DNA from: Symbiodinium natans
Taxonomy: Eukaryota > Sar > Dinophyceae > Suessiales > Symbiodiniaceae
Direction: 5' to 3'
DNA length: 64,000 nt
Assembly (NCBI GenBank): GCA_905221605.1
Contig: CAJNDS010002152.1
Location: 246,001 to 310,000, forward strand
Positions 33,160-45,500 of this stretch are shown here, in pieces. The translations under genes were made by a program, and so were the position numbers. The notes below the pieces were generated by a model. That model was not told where the DNA came from, did no database searches, and saw nothing but the letters and a program-made list of their open reading frames with translations. Each line of letters starts with the position of its first letter. Within the stretch, counting starts at the first letter, position 1.

Positions 33160-33737
33160 GGCCGCCACACTCTCCACTAGGAGATGCGCCTCGAAGTGAA
33201 CTATCTACCGAGCAGCCGTGGAAGTGTCACCAAGTGCTTGTTGCAGCACCTCATAACCCCTATCACGATCACTTTGACGAATTGATACTGTAACAACGCT
33301 CCATGTTCTGCACAAGGCTCGGAGCCAAAGACAGGGGCCGAAACTGGGCACGGTGAGCCTTACTTTTGACTGCTACATGCCGCTGGTATCAGCTGGTGTC
33401 AACACCAAATCATGCCAGCGACTCCCGTCGCAGTAGCCCGACACTTTTTCTTGGATATGCGTGCAATCTCTGTGCAATGCCATGCTTTTCGACCCTGGTA
33501 GCCCGACGCCGGCAGCAAGCCGCTTTATTCGTCGGTGGTCGATGGGGAACATGAAGGAATGACTTTTGGCAGGCGTTGGCAAGAGAGGTACATATCACTG
33601 CATCATCACATGCTTCAGCCATTTGCTGATGTTTGGTCTGCCGGCACTAGTACATGCTTGAAGCTGCATCTCTTGAGCATGGCCAAAACTCCTGGCCTAC
33701 CGGGTTACCTGTGCAGCAAATCTGCCTTAGGCAGGTG

Positions 33738-34046
33738 TCACGCGCAAACAGGGTGACCACTTTCCACATAGCAGCCACCATCCAGTAAAAGAGTTTTCAT
33801 TAGGGAGGCACAGACTATGCAACGCAGTGTTAGCGAGTCTTCGTGCCTCAACTTCAAAGTCGTGGGCGTTGCATGAAAAACACGCTTGCCGCATACCTTG
33901 TGCAGTGGGAATCTGACGGCGTGCTTCGTCGTTTTCAGCAGGTCAGGAACTTTGCAACACGCACGCAGTGAGACCTTGCCGGCACTCCTTGTAGGAAGGA
34001 TGCTGGCAGGGATCCAGCTACGCGTCGGCGCTGCCAAAATGAACAT
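33738..34046 (-). CDS. Hypothetical ORF
   Basis: ATG at 34046 opens 102 codons: MFILAAPTRSWIPASILPTR, then KVSLRACCKVPDLLKTTKHA and a Cys-containing end. The basic, hydroxylated N-terminus could pass for an organelle presequence. No homologue family recognised. Confidence 0.28.
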   Translation of the reverse strand: MFILAAPTRSWIPASILPTRSAGKVSLRACCKVPDLLKTTKHAVRFPLHKVCGKRVFHATPTTLKLRHEDSLTLRCIVCASLMKTLLLDGGCYVESGHPVCA

Positions 34047-34206
34047 TGTAGCCAACTTTTAATCTCTCGCTAAGTCTAAGTTCTCTTCATGACTCAGACA
34101 TGGGCAGGACACGGGCAGCATACAACTGCGGCAACTGCAGTTTTGCCGAATCGGCTGATTTTGGTGTCCCAGCATTGGCCAGCAGTCAAGCACCCTGTGA
34201 TCAGCA

Positions 34207-34231
34207 GGGATGTGTGTGTGTGTGCGCGTGT
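34207..34231. repeat. (GT)n microsatellite
   Basis: GT dinucleotide run ending in GCGCGTGT. Confidence 0.9.
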
Positions 34232-35036
34232 CACAGAAAGTTGGACATGCATCTGATGGTGTACAGGACAGTTCCCATCCACGCCTCATAGTCCGTGGAA
34301 CTTGGGACCATGGCCACACCCACAATTGCTCCTGCGCTGGGGATCGCCAAGGCATCTTGGCTACTAAGCTCACCTCTGCCGGGTTGGAGTTTGGGGTGAC
34401 TGCAGGAGCTTGTTTCTCCACGGATCGCTCCCGCAACTCGCAACTACCTGGGATTCAGCAGCGATTGTGCTCACAAAATGCCAAGAGTAGCCACACCTCT
34501 ACCATACACGTACTACTTTGAGCAGGAGCGCTCTGTAACACTGCATGTCGCACTCTCTTTGCATCGTGCGTTTATCATGGGTGTTGCGACATGCAGTGCA
34601 CGCTGGTGGCTTTGCAAACCCGGCCCTGGTGCGCATGAAACCAACTCAAGGTCGTTTACACGACATGATGGTGCTCACTCGTAAAGTCCCACAGGGCACA
34701 GGGCCGACAAAGCCAAGTGAGACATCTCATACGGGTGCTTTTGAGCTTCAGGCTGCCATCTCTTTGATCTAGCCTGTAGCCTCCTGCAGAAGGCAGCTGA
34801 AGAAAGCCAGCATTCTGAGACGTTATGAGACGTGGGGCTGTTGTCTTCAGTTGCCCACAGACATCACTATCACAAATTACCATGCGAAGCGGACAATGCT
34901 TTGGCTGTCGCGCAAAGACAAAAAGGGGGGAAATCTGATCGCCGCGGTCGGGCGTCTGGGACTGAAAGGATGCAGGCCAGCGCAGGAGGATTCTCTCAAA
35001 TGCAGTGCTTTGGGGCGTGTAGCCTGCGCCCGATAT

Positions 35037-35643
35037 CTAAGTGAGACAGAAGCTTGAAGCTTTTGCTGTTTCTATGTTGTGGGCTCGGTCGACACCTGCC
35101 TCTTGCGCCTCTAAGACGCTGAAACCAGATAATGTATGGTTGTAAGATTGCTTGCATGTTGGACCGAACAGCAAAGCAGCGCCTAGATTCTGAGACTGTG
35201 GAAGGTGAGAGCTGATCGGTAAAGCCCGCTTGGCCTCAGGCGGGTGTAGGAAGGGCTTAGCCGGAGTGACTCTCTCTGGATGCGGAGTGGTTCGGAACTG
35301 CACACTACGCCGGCCTTCCATATGGAAGAGGCCAGACATTAACCAGAGCTCCTCGCTCTCGATTCCGGTGGTCATGCCTGCAGAATCACTGGTTTAGTGA
35401 ATCTATGGTGATTCTCTGATGACGCGGCGGCACACCCGACTCCCCGCTCCTGGACAAAGCTTGCACTTTCACAAAGCACCCCGAGAAACCCTTTGGTGAC
35501 ATACGTTGAACTGTCGGCCTCCACGGCGGTGTAGGCGACCTGCGCACCGCGTCGGCTTCGTATGCGTCCAAGGAGGCGCACACCTTAGCCGCAGCATTAA
35601 TAGCGGAAATGGGCTGAGGGTCGCCATGAAAACCCAAAGTCAT
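35037..35643 (-). CDS. Exons near the 3' side of the TSP1 locus, unidentified
   Basis: From an ATG at 35643 one frame reads MTLGFHGDPQPISAINAAAK, VCASLDAYEADAVR. The sense then continues in another frame as QVAYTAVEADSSTYVTKGFL, GVLCESASFVQERGVGCAAA to about 35385, and in a third from 35375 as MTTGIESEELWLMSGLFHME. The shifts are very tight (8 bases GTGCGCAG at 35542-35549 would restore frame if absent). This could be a small gene broken by indels, or the last exons of the large TSP1 gene. Product unknown. Confidence 0.38.
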
Positions 35644-35889
35644 GAGGTTGGCCTGAGGTTGCCCACCCGCGCTCTCAGCTCAAAACAGCTGTGGGTCACT
35701 CTAGCGATTCGGGCCCTCGACTTAAGCTTGCGTGCATTCGAGTGCAACCTTCTTCTGACGTCGTGAAGTTCCGCTTGTACAAGAAGATGGTGGAAGGGCG
35801 AAGGCTGCCCACCGAGCGACTCGGGACAGTCGCCCTGTCTGAATCATGGTGCTTCAAGATCTCTCTTGTTCACCACATATGCTTGTGAA

Positions 35890-36240
35890 GTTCTGCCGAC
35901 AAGCCATGAGAAGGGTTGCATTCTGCAGTTCAGCGCGCCCTTCCTCAGCCAACATCTTCACCCTGCGGTCACCACTGAGGACAGCACCGAGAACTACCAT
36001 GCTCAAAGAGAAGCAGCCGGCCATAAACGAACCAAAGATGTCGACAATCTCTCGAGATTCGAGCTCCTTTGCACATCACAATGTCTAACCGCTGCACCAA
36101 AAAAAACGTCCTGGCAGTCCTGGGCGCGCACCCGCACCTTCTCATAATGCATCATGACATTCCTCAGAATTACCGGGGCAAAGGAGAATCGATACATGCG
36201 CAAGCTCACAGCAACCTGAGGAAAAAATGTCGGAACGTCC
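35890..36240 (-). CDS. Membrane-spanning exons, possible C-terminal end of the TSP1 protein
   Basis: Segment about 36110-36220 reads QVAVSLRMYRFSFAPVILRN, VMMHYEKVRVRAQDC. Segment about 35890-36065 reads EELESREIVDIFGSFMAGCF, SLSMVVLGAVLSGDRRVKML, AEEGRAELQNATLLMACRQN. The second holds a hydrophobic stretch (FMAGCFSLSMVVLGAVL) long enough to span a membrane. These lie directly downstream of the last TSP1 module on the same strand, so a surface-anchored TSP1 protein is possible. The link is positional inference. Confidence 0.38.
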
Positions 36241-36504
36241 AACCCTAAACTTGACAGCGCTTAACCGGTTAACGATCCATGACATGTGGGGGTTTACGAA
36301 AATAGGGGGGACCCCTAAAACAGACCCCAAAACAGTTGGATCCCCTTAGAATGGAGAATTTAACTAGGCAACCTGAATTTCGGAAACCACCATGTGTGAC
36401 CTCTCCCAGAGCGAGGGAAGCGGCGACACATAGGAGGGTAGCTCACTCTTGGCCTGCTCGGTGAGGGTCAAGTAGCGGCCTCTTCGAGAGGGGCCATCGA
36501 GGCT

Positions 36505-39500
36505 TCAGTGTGCCCAGTGTCCACCATTTGAAAGAGGGTATTCTTGCTTCCTGGCTCCTGTTTTTCTGGGCCTCTCGACATGAACTTGACATGAACTTTG
36601 CAGCTGCTGGGATCTGCAGGATCTGAGAGCGGGGCGTCGCCGGCGCTTGCCTCCTTTGCCGCACTCAGCGGTACATTCGCTCCACCTGGTGAAGAGAATG
36701 TGAAGAGGATGTTCGGCAGCCAGCTTGACCATCTAGCCGTTTGCCGTTAGAGTGGTCTTCGTTTGGCAGAAACAGTAGCGGCGACACTCTTCCGACATTC
36801 ATCCAAGCGACTCGCCCCAGCTCAGCCACTCGCAGAATTTTTGTCCAGTGCAACGTCTCGGACATTCCCCAATCTCCATGAGCTCTTTGGGTTGGCATTC
36901 CTTGCCGCCTCCGCCGGACATCCCACTTCCGCATGGTGGCCGGGACATGAACGTGCTTAGCAGCTCTTCATTCTAGCCAAGCAGCCATTGCGTGGGAAAT
37001 CCAGGATCTTCCTGACACGTGGCAGCCACGTACCGGAATTGGTTAGCCACTTCAATCTAGAGCCCCCTTCAGCTGCAACCGGCCGATATCTCCACTGAGA
37101 TCATGAAACTCTTGCTCTGCCACGCCTTATCCTTGTGCGCTCACCTAGGCTTGGGCAAGCAGCAAGTACGTGGCAGCCAGAAAAAAGTCATCCATCGATG
37201 AGCCCTGTAAACCCTCAGCCCACCAAACGCAAGGTTCACAAACAGGACAAAGTCGCCGCTGCACTTGTTGCAAAGGCCCCAGGATTCCCAGGAACCGAAG
37301 GTGCAGTCCACAGGCTTCAGTTCACTGATCCCACAGGGGTGGCGGCTGCACTCCTTGGTGTGGAGATGCGTGCTACCAAAAAGGCCTCTTCCTGTGAAGT
37401 GACACAGGCCAGAAGAGGGACGAAAGGGCGGCACCCACGATTACGACCATTTAGAAACGCCCACAACACGACGCGTGGTTCAGCCACTACTGCGCCGGGC
37501 CAATAGTTCGACCCACCGACATCTAGAAGTCCTTACACATGTTCCCCGCCCTCCTCCCCATAGACTCCTGACACAAGTGAGCCTGGGGGACTCCTCCGGA
37601 GCTTCTATAGTACTATATTTTTAAAACGGGGTATTAATTTCTCCGCTGGCAGGCGTAGGGAAAACTCCACTTCTCGGCACTCCGCGACTCCGTGCAAGTC
37701 TTCACTTTCTGCCATCCAACATGTGCTGTGGGTCGAAACTTTCGGCCCGGGGGTGCCTTCCGTAAGCACTTTTTGAAGCAGACTCTGGCCACCAAAACGC
37801 ATGCTGTTTTCCGTCTAAGCCCTTTTTGAAGCAGACTCTGGCCACCAAAACGCATGCTGCCTTTCGTAAGCACTTTTTGAAGCAGACTCTACCCACCAAA
37901 ACGCATGCTGTTTTCCGTAAAAGCCCATTTTGAAGCAGACTCTGGCCACCAAAACGCATGCTGCGCCGGGCCAATAGTTCGACCCACCGACATCTAGAAG
38001 TCCTTACACATGTTCCCCGCCCTCCTCCCCATAGACTCCTGACACAAGTGAGCCTGGGGGACTCCTCCGGAGCTTCTATAGTACTATATTTTTAAAACGG
38101 GGTATTAAGTTCTCCGCTGGCAGGCGTAGGGAAAACTCCACTTCTCGGCACTCCGCGACTCCGTGCAAGTCTTCACTTTCTGCCATCCAACATGTGCTGT
38201 GGGTCGAAACTTTCGGCCCGGGGGTGCCTTCCGTAAGCACTTTTTGAAGCAGACTCTGGCCACCAAAACGCATGCTGTTTTCCGTCTAAGCCCTTTTTGA
38301 AGCAGACTCTGGCCACCAAAACGCATGCTGCCTTTCGTAAGCACTTTTTGAAGCAGACTCTACCCACCAAAACGCATGCTGTTTTCCGTAAAAGCCCATT
38401 TTGNNNNNNNNNNNNNNNNNNNNNNNNNNNNNNNNNNNNNNNNNNNNNNNNNNNNNNNNNNNNNNNNNNNNNNNNNNNNNNNNNNNNNNNNNNNNNNNNN
38501 NNNGCTTCTATAGTACTATATTTTCAAAACGGGGTATTAATTTCTCCGCTAGCAGGCGTAGGGAAAACGCTACTTCTCGGCACTCCGCTACTCCGCGGGA
38601 GCCTTCACTGTCTGCGTGCCATCCAACATGTGCCGTGGGTCGAAACTTTCGGCCCGGGGGTGCCTTCCGTAAGCACTTTTTGAAGCAGACTCTGGCCACC
38701 AAAACGCATGCTGTTTTCCGTATAAGCCCTTTTTGAAGCAGACTCTGGCCACCAAAACGCATGCTGCCTTTCGTAAGCACTTTTTGAAGCAGACTCTACC
38801 CACCAAAACGCATGCTGTTTTCCGTAAAAGCCCATTTTGAAGCAGACTCTGGCCACCAAAACGCATGCTGCCTTCCGTAAGCACTTTTTGAAGCAGACTC
38901 TGGCCACCAAAACGCATGCTGTTTTCCGTATAAGCCCTTTTTGAAGCAGACTCTGGCCACCAAAACGCATGCTGCCTTTCGTAAGCACTTTTTGAAGCAG
39001 ACTCTACCCACCAAAACGCATGCTGTTTTCCGTAAAAGCCCATTTTGAAGCAGACTCTGGCCACCAAAACGCATGCTGCGCCGGGCCAATAGTTCGACCC
39101 ACCGACATCTAGAAGTCCTTACACATGTTCCCCGCCCTCCTCCCCATAGACTCCTGACACAAGTGAGCCTGGGGGACTCCTCCGGAGCTTCTATAGTACT
39201 ATATTTTTAAAACGGGGTATTAATTTCTCCGCTGGCAGGCTTGGGAAAACTCCACTTCTCGGCACTCCGCGACTCCGTGCAAGTCTTCACTTTCTGCCAT
39301 CCAACATGTGCTGTGGGTCGAAACTTTCGGCCCGGGGGTGCTTTCCGTAAGCACTTTTTGAAGCAGACTCTGGCCACCAAAACGCATGCTGTTTTCCGTC
39401 TAAGCCCTTTTTGAAGCAGACTCTGGCCACCAAAACGCATGCTGCCTTTCGTAAGCACTTTTTGAAGCAGACTCTACCCACCAAAACGCATGCTGTTTTC

Positions 39501-42500
39501 CGTAAAAGCCCATTTTGAAGCAGACTCTGGCCACCAAAACACATGCTGCGCCGGGCCAATAGTTCGACCCACCGACATCTAGAAGTCCTTACACATGTTC
39601 CCCGCCCTCCTCCCCATAGACTCCTGACACAAGTGAGCCTGGGGGACTCCTCCGGAGCTTCTATAGTGCTATATTTTTAAAACGGGGTATTAATTTCTCC
39701 GCTGGCAGGCGTAGGGAAAACTCCACTTCTCGGCACTCCGCGACTCCGTGCAAGTCTTCACTTTCTGCGTGCCATCCAACATGTGCTGTGGGTCGAAACT
39801 TTCGGCCCGGGGGTGCCTTCCGTAAGCTCTTTTTGAAGCAGACTCTGGCCGCCAAAACGCATGCTGTTTTCCGTATAAGCCCTTTTTGAAGCAGACTCTG
39901 GCCACCAAAACGCATGCTGCCTTCCGTAAGCACTTTTTGAAGCAGACTCTGGCCGCCAAAACGCATGCTGTTTTCCGTATAAGCCCTTTTTGAAGCAGAC
40001 TCTGGCCACCAAAACGCATGCTGCGCCGGGCCAATAGTTCGACCCACCGACGTCTAGAAGTCCTTACACCTGTTCCCCGCCCTCCTCCCCATAGACTCCT
40101 GACACAAGTGAGCCTGGGGGACTCCTCCGGAGCTTCTATAGTACTATATTTTTAAAACGGGGTATTAATTTCTCCGCTGGCAGGCGTAGGGAAAACTCCA
40201 CTTCTCGGCACTCCGCGACTCCGTGCAAGTCTTCACTTTCTGCCATCCAACATGTGCTGTGGGTCGAAACTTTCGGCCCGGGGGTGCCTTCCGTAAGCAC
40301 TTTTTGAAGCAGACTCTGGCCACCAAAACGCATGCTGTTTTCCGTATAAGCCCTTTTTGAAGCAGACTCTGGCCACCAAAACGCATGCTGCCTTTCGTAA
40401 GCACTTTTTGAAGCAGACTCTACCCACCAAAACGCATGCTGTTGTCCGTAAAATCCCATTTTGAAGCAGACCTTGCACCAACACGCATGCTGCGCCGGGC
40501 AATAGTTCGACCCCCACCGTACATCTAGAGTCCTTACACATGTTTCCCCCCCTCCCTCCTCCCCTCGAAAAAGGGACTCCTGACCAAGTGAGGCCTGGGG
40601 GCTCCCTCCGAGCTTCTATAGTATATATTTGTTAAACGGGTATTAATTTCTCCGCTGGCAGGCGTCGGAAAAACTCACTTCCGGCACTGTGGTCTGCCGC
40701 ACTCCGTGCAAGTCTTCACTTTCTGCCCATCCAACATGGCTGTGGGTCGAACTTTCCGCCCGTGGGTGCCTTCCGTAAGCCCTTTTGAAGCAGGGGACTC
40801 ATGGCCCACCAAAAACCATGCTTTTTTTTCCGTTAATAAGAAGCCCTTTTTGAAGCAGACTCTGTCTGGCCACCAAAACGCATGCTGCCTTTCGTAAGCA
40901 CTTTTTGAAGCAGACTCTACCCACCAAAACGCATGCTGTTTTCCGTAAAAGCCCATTTTGAAGCAGACTCTGGCCACCAAAACGCATGCTGCCTTCCGTA
41001 AGCACTTTTTGAAGCAGACTCTGGCCACCAAAACGCATGCTGTTTTCCGTATAAGCCCTTTTTGAAGCAGACTCTGGCCACCAAAACGCATGCTGCCTTT
41101 CGTAAGCACTTTTTGAAGCAGACTCTACCCACCAAAACGCATGCTGTTTTCCGTAAAAGCCCTTTTTGAAGCAGACTCTGGCCACCAAAACGCATGCTGC
41201 GCCGGCCATAGTTTTCGACCCCACCGACCATTAAGGAGAGGAGTCCTTACCATGTTCCCCCCCCCGCCTCCTTCCCCATTAGACTCCCTGACACAAGTGA
41301 GCCTGGTGGACTCCTCCGGCGCTTCTATAGTAACTATATTTTTTTAAAAACGGGGTATTAATTTCTTTCTCCGCTGCACACAGCACGCAAGGCCGTAGGG
41401 AAAACTCCACTTCTCGGCACTCCGCGACTCCGTGCAAGTCTTCACTTTCTGCGTGCCATCCAACATGTGCTGTGGGTCGAAACTTTCGGCCCGGGGGTGC
41501 CTTCCGTAAGCTCTTTTTGAAGCAGACTCTGGCCGCCAAAACGCATGCTGTTTTCCGTATAAGCCCTTTTTGAAGCAGACTCTGGCCACCAAAACGCATG
41601 CTGCCTTCCGTAAGCACTTTTTGAAGCAGACTCTGGCCGCCAAAACGCATGCTGTTTTCCGTATAAGCCCTTTTTGAAGCAGACTCTGGCCACCAAAACG
41701 CATGCTGCGCCGGGCCAATAGTTCGACCCACCGACGTCTAGAAGTCCTTACACCTGTTCCCCGCCCTCCTCCCCATAGACTCCTGACACAAGTGAGCCTG
41801 GGGGACTCCTCCGGAGCTTCTATAGTACTATATTTTTAAAACGGGGTATTAATTTCTCCGCTGGCAGGCGTAGGGAAAACTCCACTTCTCGGCACTCCGC
41901 GACTCCGTGCAAGTCTTCACTTTCTGCCATCCAACATGTGCTGTGGGTCGAAACTTTCGGCCCGGGGGTGCCTTCCGTAAGCACTTTTTGAAGCAGACTC
42001 TGGCCACCAAAACGCATGCTGTTTTCCGTATAAGCCCTTTTTGAAGCAGACTCTGGCCACCAAAACGCATGCTGCCTTTCGTAAGCACTTTTTGAAGCAG
42101 ACTCTACCCACCAAAACGCATGCTGTTTTCCGTAAAAGCCCATTTTGAAGCAGACTCTGGCCACCAAAACGCATGCTGCCTTCCGTAAGCACTTTTTGAA
42201 GCAGACTCTGGCCACCAAAACGCATGCTGTTTTCCGTATAAGCCCTTTTTGAAGCAGACTCTGGCCACCAAAACGCATGCTGCCTTTCGTAAGCACTTTT
42301 TGAAGCAGACTCTACCCACCAAAACGCATGCTGTTTTCCGTAAAAGCCCATTTTGAAGCAGACTCTGGCCACCAAAACGCATGCTGCGCCGGGCCAATAG
42401 TTCGACCCACCGACATCTAGAAGTCCTTACACATGTTCCCCGCCCTCCTCCCCATAGACGCCTGACACAAGTGAGCCTGGGGGACTCCTCCGGAGCTTCT

Positions 42501-45500
42501 ATAGTACTATATTTTTAAAACGGGGTATTAATTTCTCCGCTGGCAGGCGTAGGGAAAACTCCACTTCTCGGCACTCCGCGACTCCGTGCAAGTCTTCACT
42601 TTCTGCCATCCAACATGTGCTGTGGGTCGAAACTTTCGGCCCGGGGGTGCCTTCCGTAAGCACTTTTTGAAGCAGACTCTGGCCACCAAAACGCATGCTG
42701 TTTTCCGTATAAGCCCTTTTTGAAGCAGACTCTGGCCACCAAAACGCATGCTGCCTTTCGTAAGCACTTTTTGAAGCAGACTCTACCCACCAAAACGCAT
42801 GCTGTTTCCCGTAAAAGCCCATTTTGAAGCAGACTCTGGCCACCAAAACGCATGCTGCGCCGGGCCAATAGTTCGACCCACCGACATCTAGAAGTCCTTA
42901 CACATGTTCCCCGCCCTCCTCCCCATAGACTCCTGACACAAGTGAGCCTGGGACTCCTCCGAGCTCTATAGTTACTATATTTTTAAACGGGGTATTATTT
43001 CTCGCTGGCAGGCGTAGGGAAAAAAATCCACTTCCGGCCACTCCGCGACTTCCGTGAGTCTTCACTTTCTGCATCCAACATGTTGCTGTGTCGAAACTTT
43101 CGGCCCGGGGTGCCTTTCGTAAGCACTTTTTGAAGCAGGGAGCTGGCCACCAAAACGCATGCTGTTTTCCGTCTAAGCCCTTTTTGAAGCAGACTCTGGC
43201 CACCAAAACGCATGCTGCCTTTCGTAAGCACTTTTTGAAGCAGACTCTACCCACCAAAACGCATGCTGTTTTCCGTAAAAGCCCATTTTGAAGCAGACTC
43301 TGGCCACCAAAACGCATGCTGCGCCGGGCCAATAGTTCGACCCACCGACATCTAGAAGTCCTTACACATGTTCCCCGCCCTCCTCCCCATAGACTCCTGA
43401 CACAAGTGAGCCTGGGGGACTCCTCCGGAGCTTCTATAGTACTATATTTTTAAAACGGGGTATTAATTTCTCCGCTGGCAGGCGTAGGGAAAACTCCACT
43501 TCTCGGCACTCCGCGACTCCGTGCAAGTCTTCACTTTCTGCCATCCAACATGTGCTGTGGGTCGAAACTTTCGGCCCGGGGGTGCCTTCCGTAAGCACTT
43601 TTTGAAGCAGACTCTGGCCACCAAAACGCATGCTGTTTTCCGTATAAGCCCTTTTTGAAGCAGACTCTGGCCACCAAAACGCATGCTGCCTTTCGTAAGC
43701 ACTTTTTGAAGCAGACTCTACCCACCAAAACGCATGCTGCTTTCCGTAAAAGCCCATTTTGAAGCAGACTCTGGCCACCAAAACGCATGCTGCGCCGGGC
43801 CAATAGTTCGACCCACCGACATCTAGAAGTCCTTACACATGTTCCCCGCCCTCCTCCCCATAGACTCCTGACACAAGTGAGCCTGGGGGACTCCTCCGGA
43901 GCTTCTATAGTACTATATTTTTAAAACGGGGTATTAATTTCTCCGCTGGCAGGCGTAGGGAAAACTCCACTTCTCGGCACTCCGCGACTCCGTGCAAGTC
44001 TTCACTTTCTGCCATCCAACATGTGCTGTGGGTCGAAACTTTCGGCCCGGGGGTGCCTTCCGTAAGCACTTTTTGAAGCAGACTCTGGCCACCAAAACGC
44101 ATGCTGTTTTCCGTATAAGCCCTTTTTGAAGCAGACTCTGGCCACCAAAACGCATGCTGCCTTTCGTAAGCACTTTTTGAAGCAGACTCTACCCACCAAA
44201 ACGCATGCTGTTTTCCGTAAAAGCCCATTTTGAAGCAGACTCTGGCCACCAAAACGCATGCTGCCTTCCGTAAGCACTTTTTGAAGCAGACTCTGGCCAC
44301 CAAAACGCATGCTGTTTTCCGTATAAGCCCTTTTTGAAGCAGACTCTGGCCACCAAAACGCATGCTGCCTTTCGTAAGCACTTTTTGAAGCAGACTCTAC
44401 CCACCAAAACGCATGCTGTTTTCCGTAAAAGCCCATTTTGAAGCAGACTCTGGCCACCAAAACGCATGCTGCGCCGGGCCAATAGTTCGACCCACCGACA
44501 TCTAGAAGTCCTTACACATGTTCCCCGCCCTCCTCCCCATAGACTCCTGACACAAGTGAGCCTGGGGGACTCCTCCGGAGCTTCTATAGTGCTATATTTT
44601 TAAAACGGGGTATTAATTTCTCCGCTGGCAGGCGTAGGGAAAACTCCACTTCTCGGCACTCCGCGACTCCGTGCAAGTCTTCACTTTCTGCCATCCAACA
44701 TGTGCTGTGGGTCGAAACTTTCGGCCCGGGGGTGCCTTCCGTAAGCACTTTTTGAAGCAGACTCTGGCCACCAAAACGCATGCTGTTTTCCGTATAAGCC
44801 CTTTTTGAAGCAGACTCTGGCCACCAAAACGCATGCTGCCTTCCGTAAGCACTTTTTGAAGCAGACTCTGGCCGCCAAAACGCATGCTGTTTTCCGTATA
44901 AGCCCTTTTTGAAGCAGACTCTGGCCACCAAAACGCATGCTGCGCCGGGCCAATAGTTCGACCCACCGACGTCTAGAAGTCCTTACACCTGTTCCCCGCC
45001 CTCCTCCCCATAGACTCCTGACACAAGTGAGCCTGGGGGACTCCTCCGGAGCTTCTATAGTACTATATTTTTAAAACGGGGTATTAATTTCTCCGCTGGC
45101 AGGCGTAGGGAAAACTCCACTTCTCGGCACTCCGCGACTCCGTGCAAGTCTTCACTTTCTGCCATCCAACATGTGCTGTGGGTCGAAACTTTCGGCCCGG
45201 GGGTGCCTTCCGTAAGCACTTTTTGAAGCAGACTCTGGCCACCAAAACGCATGCTGTTTTCCGTCTAAGCCCTTTTTGAAGCAGACTCTGGCCACCAAAA
45301 CGCATGCTGCCTTTCGTAAGCACTTTTTGAAGCAGACTCTACCCACCAAAACGCATGCTGTTTTCCGTAAAAGCCCATTTTGAAGCAGACTCTGGCCACC
45401 AAAACGCATGCTGCGCCGGGCCAATAGTTCGACCCACCGACATCTAGAAGTCCTTACACATGTTCCCCGCCCTCCTCCCCATAGACTCCTGACACAAGTG

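Noticed and set aside
33316-33330. CTTTGGCTCCGAG on the minus strand upstream of VTI1 as a relict spliced leader
   Set aside because: Only about eight consecutive bases match the leader core, the upstream half does not match, and it lies about 157 bases from the ATG. Chance is likely.
37508-37740. tRNA-gene B box in the GGGTCGAA words of the satellite core
   Set aside because: No A box at the right distance and no cloverleaf. The words are part of the terminal inverted repeats.
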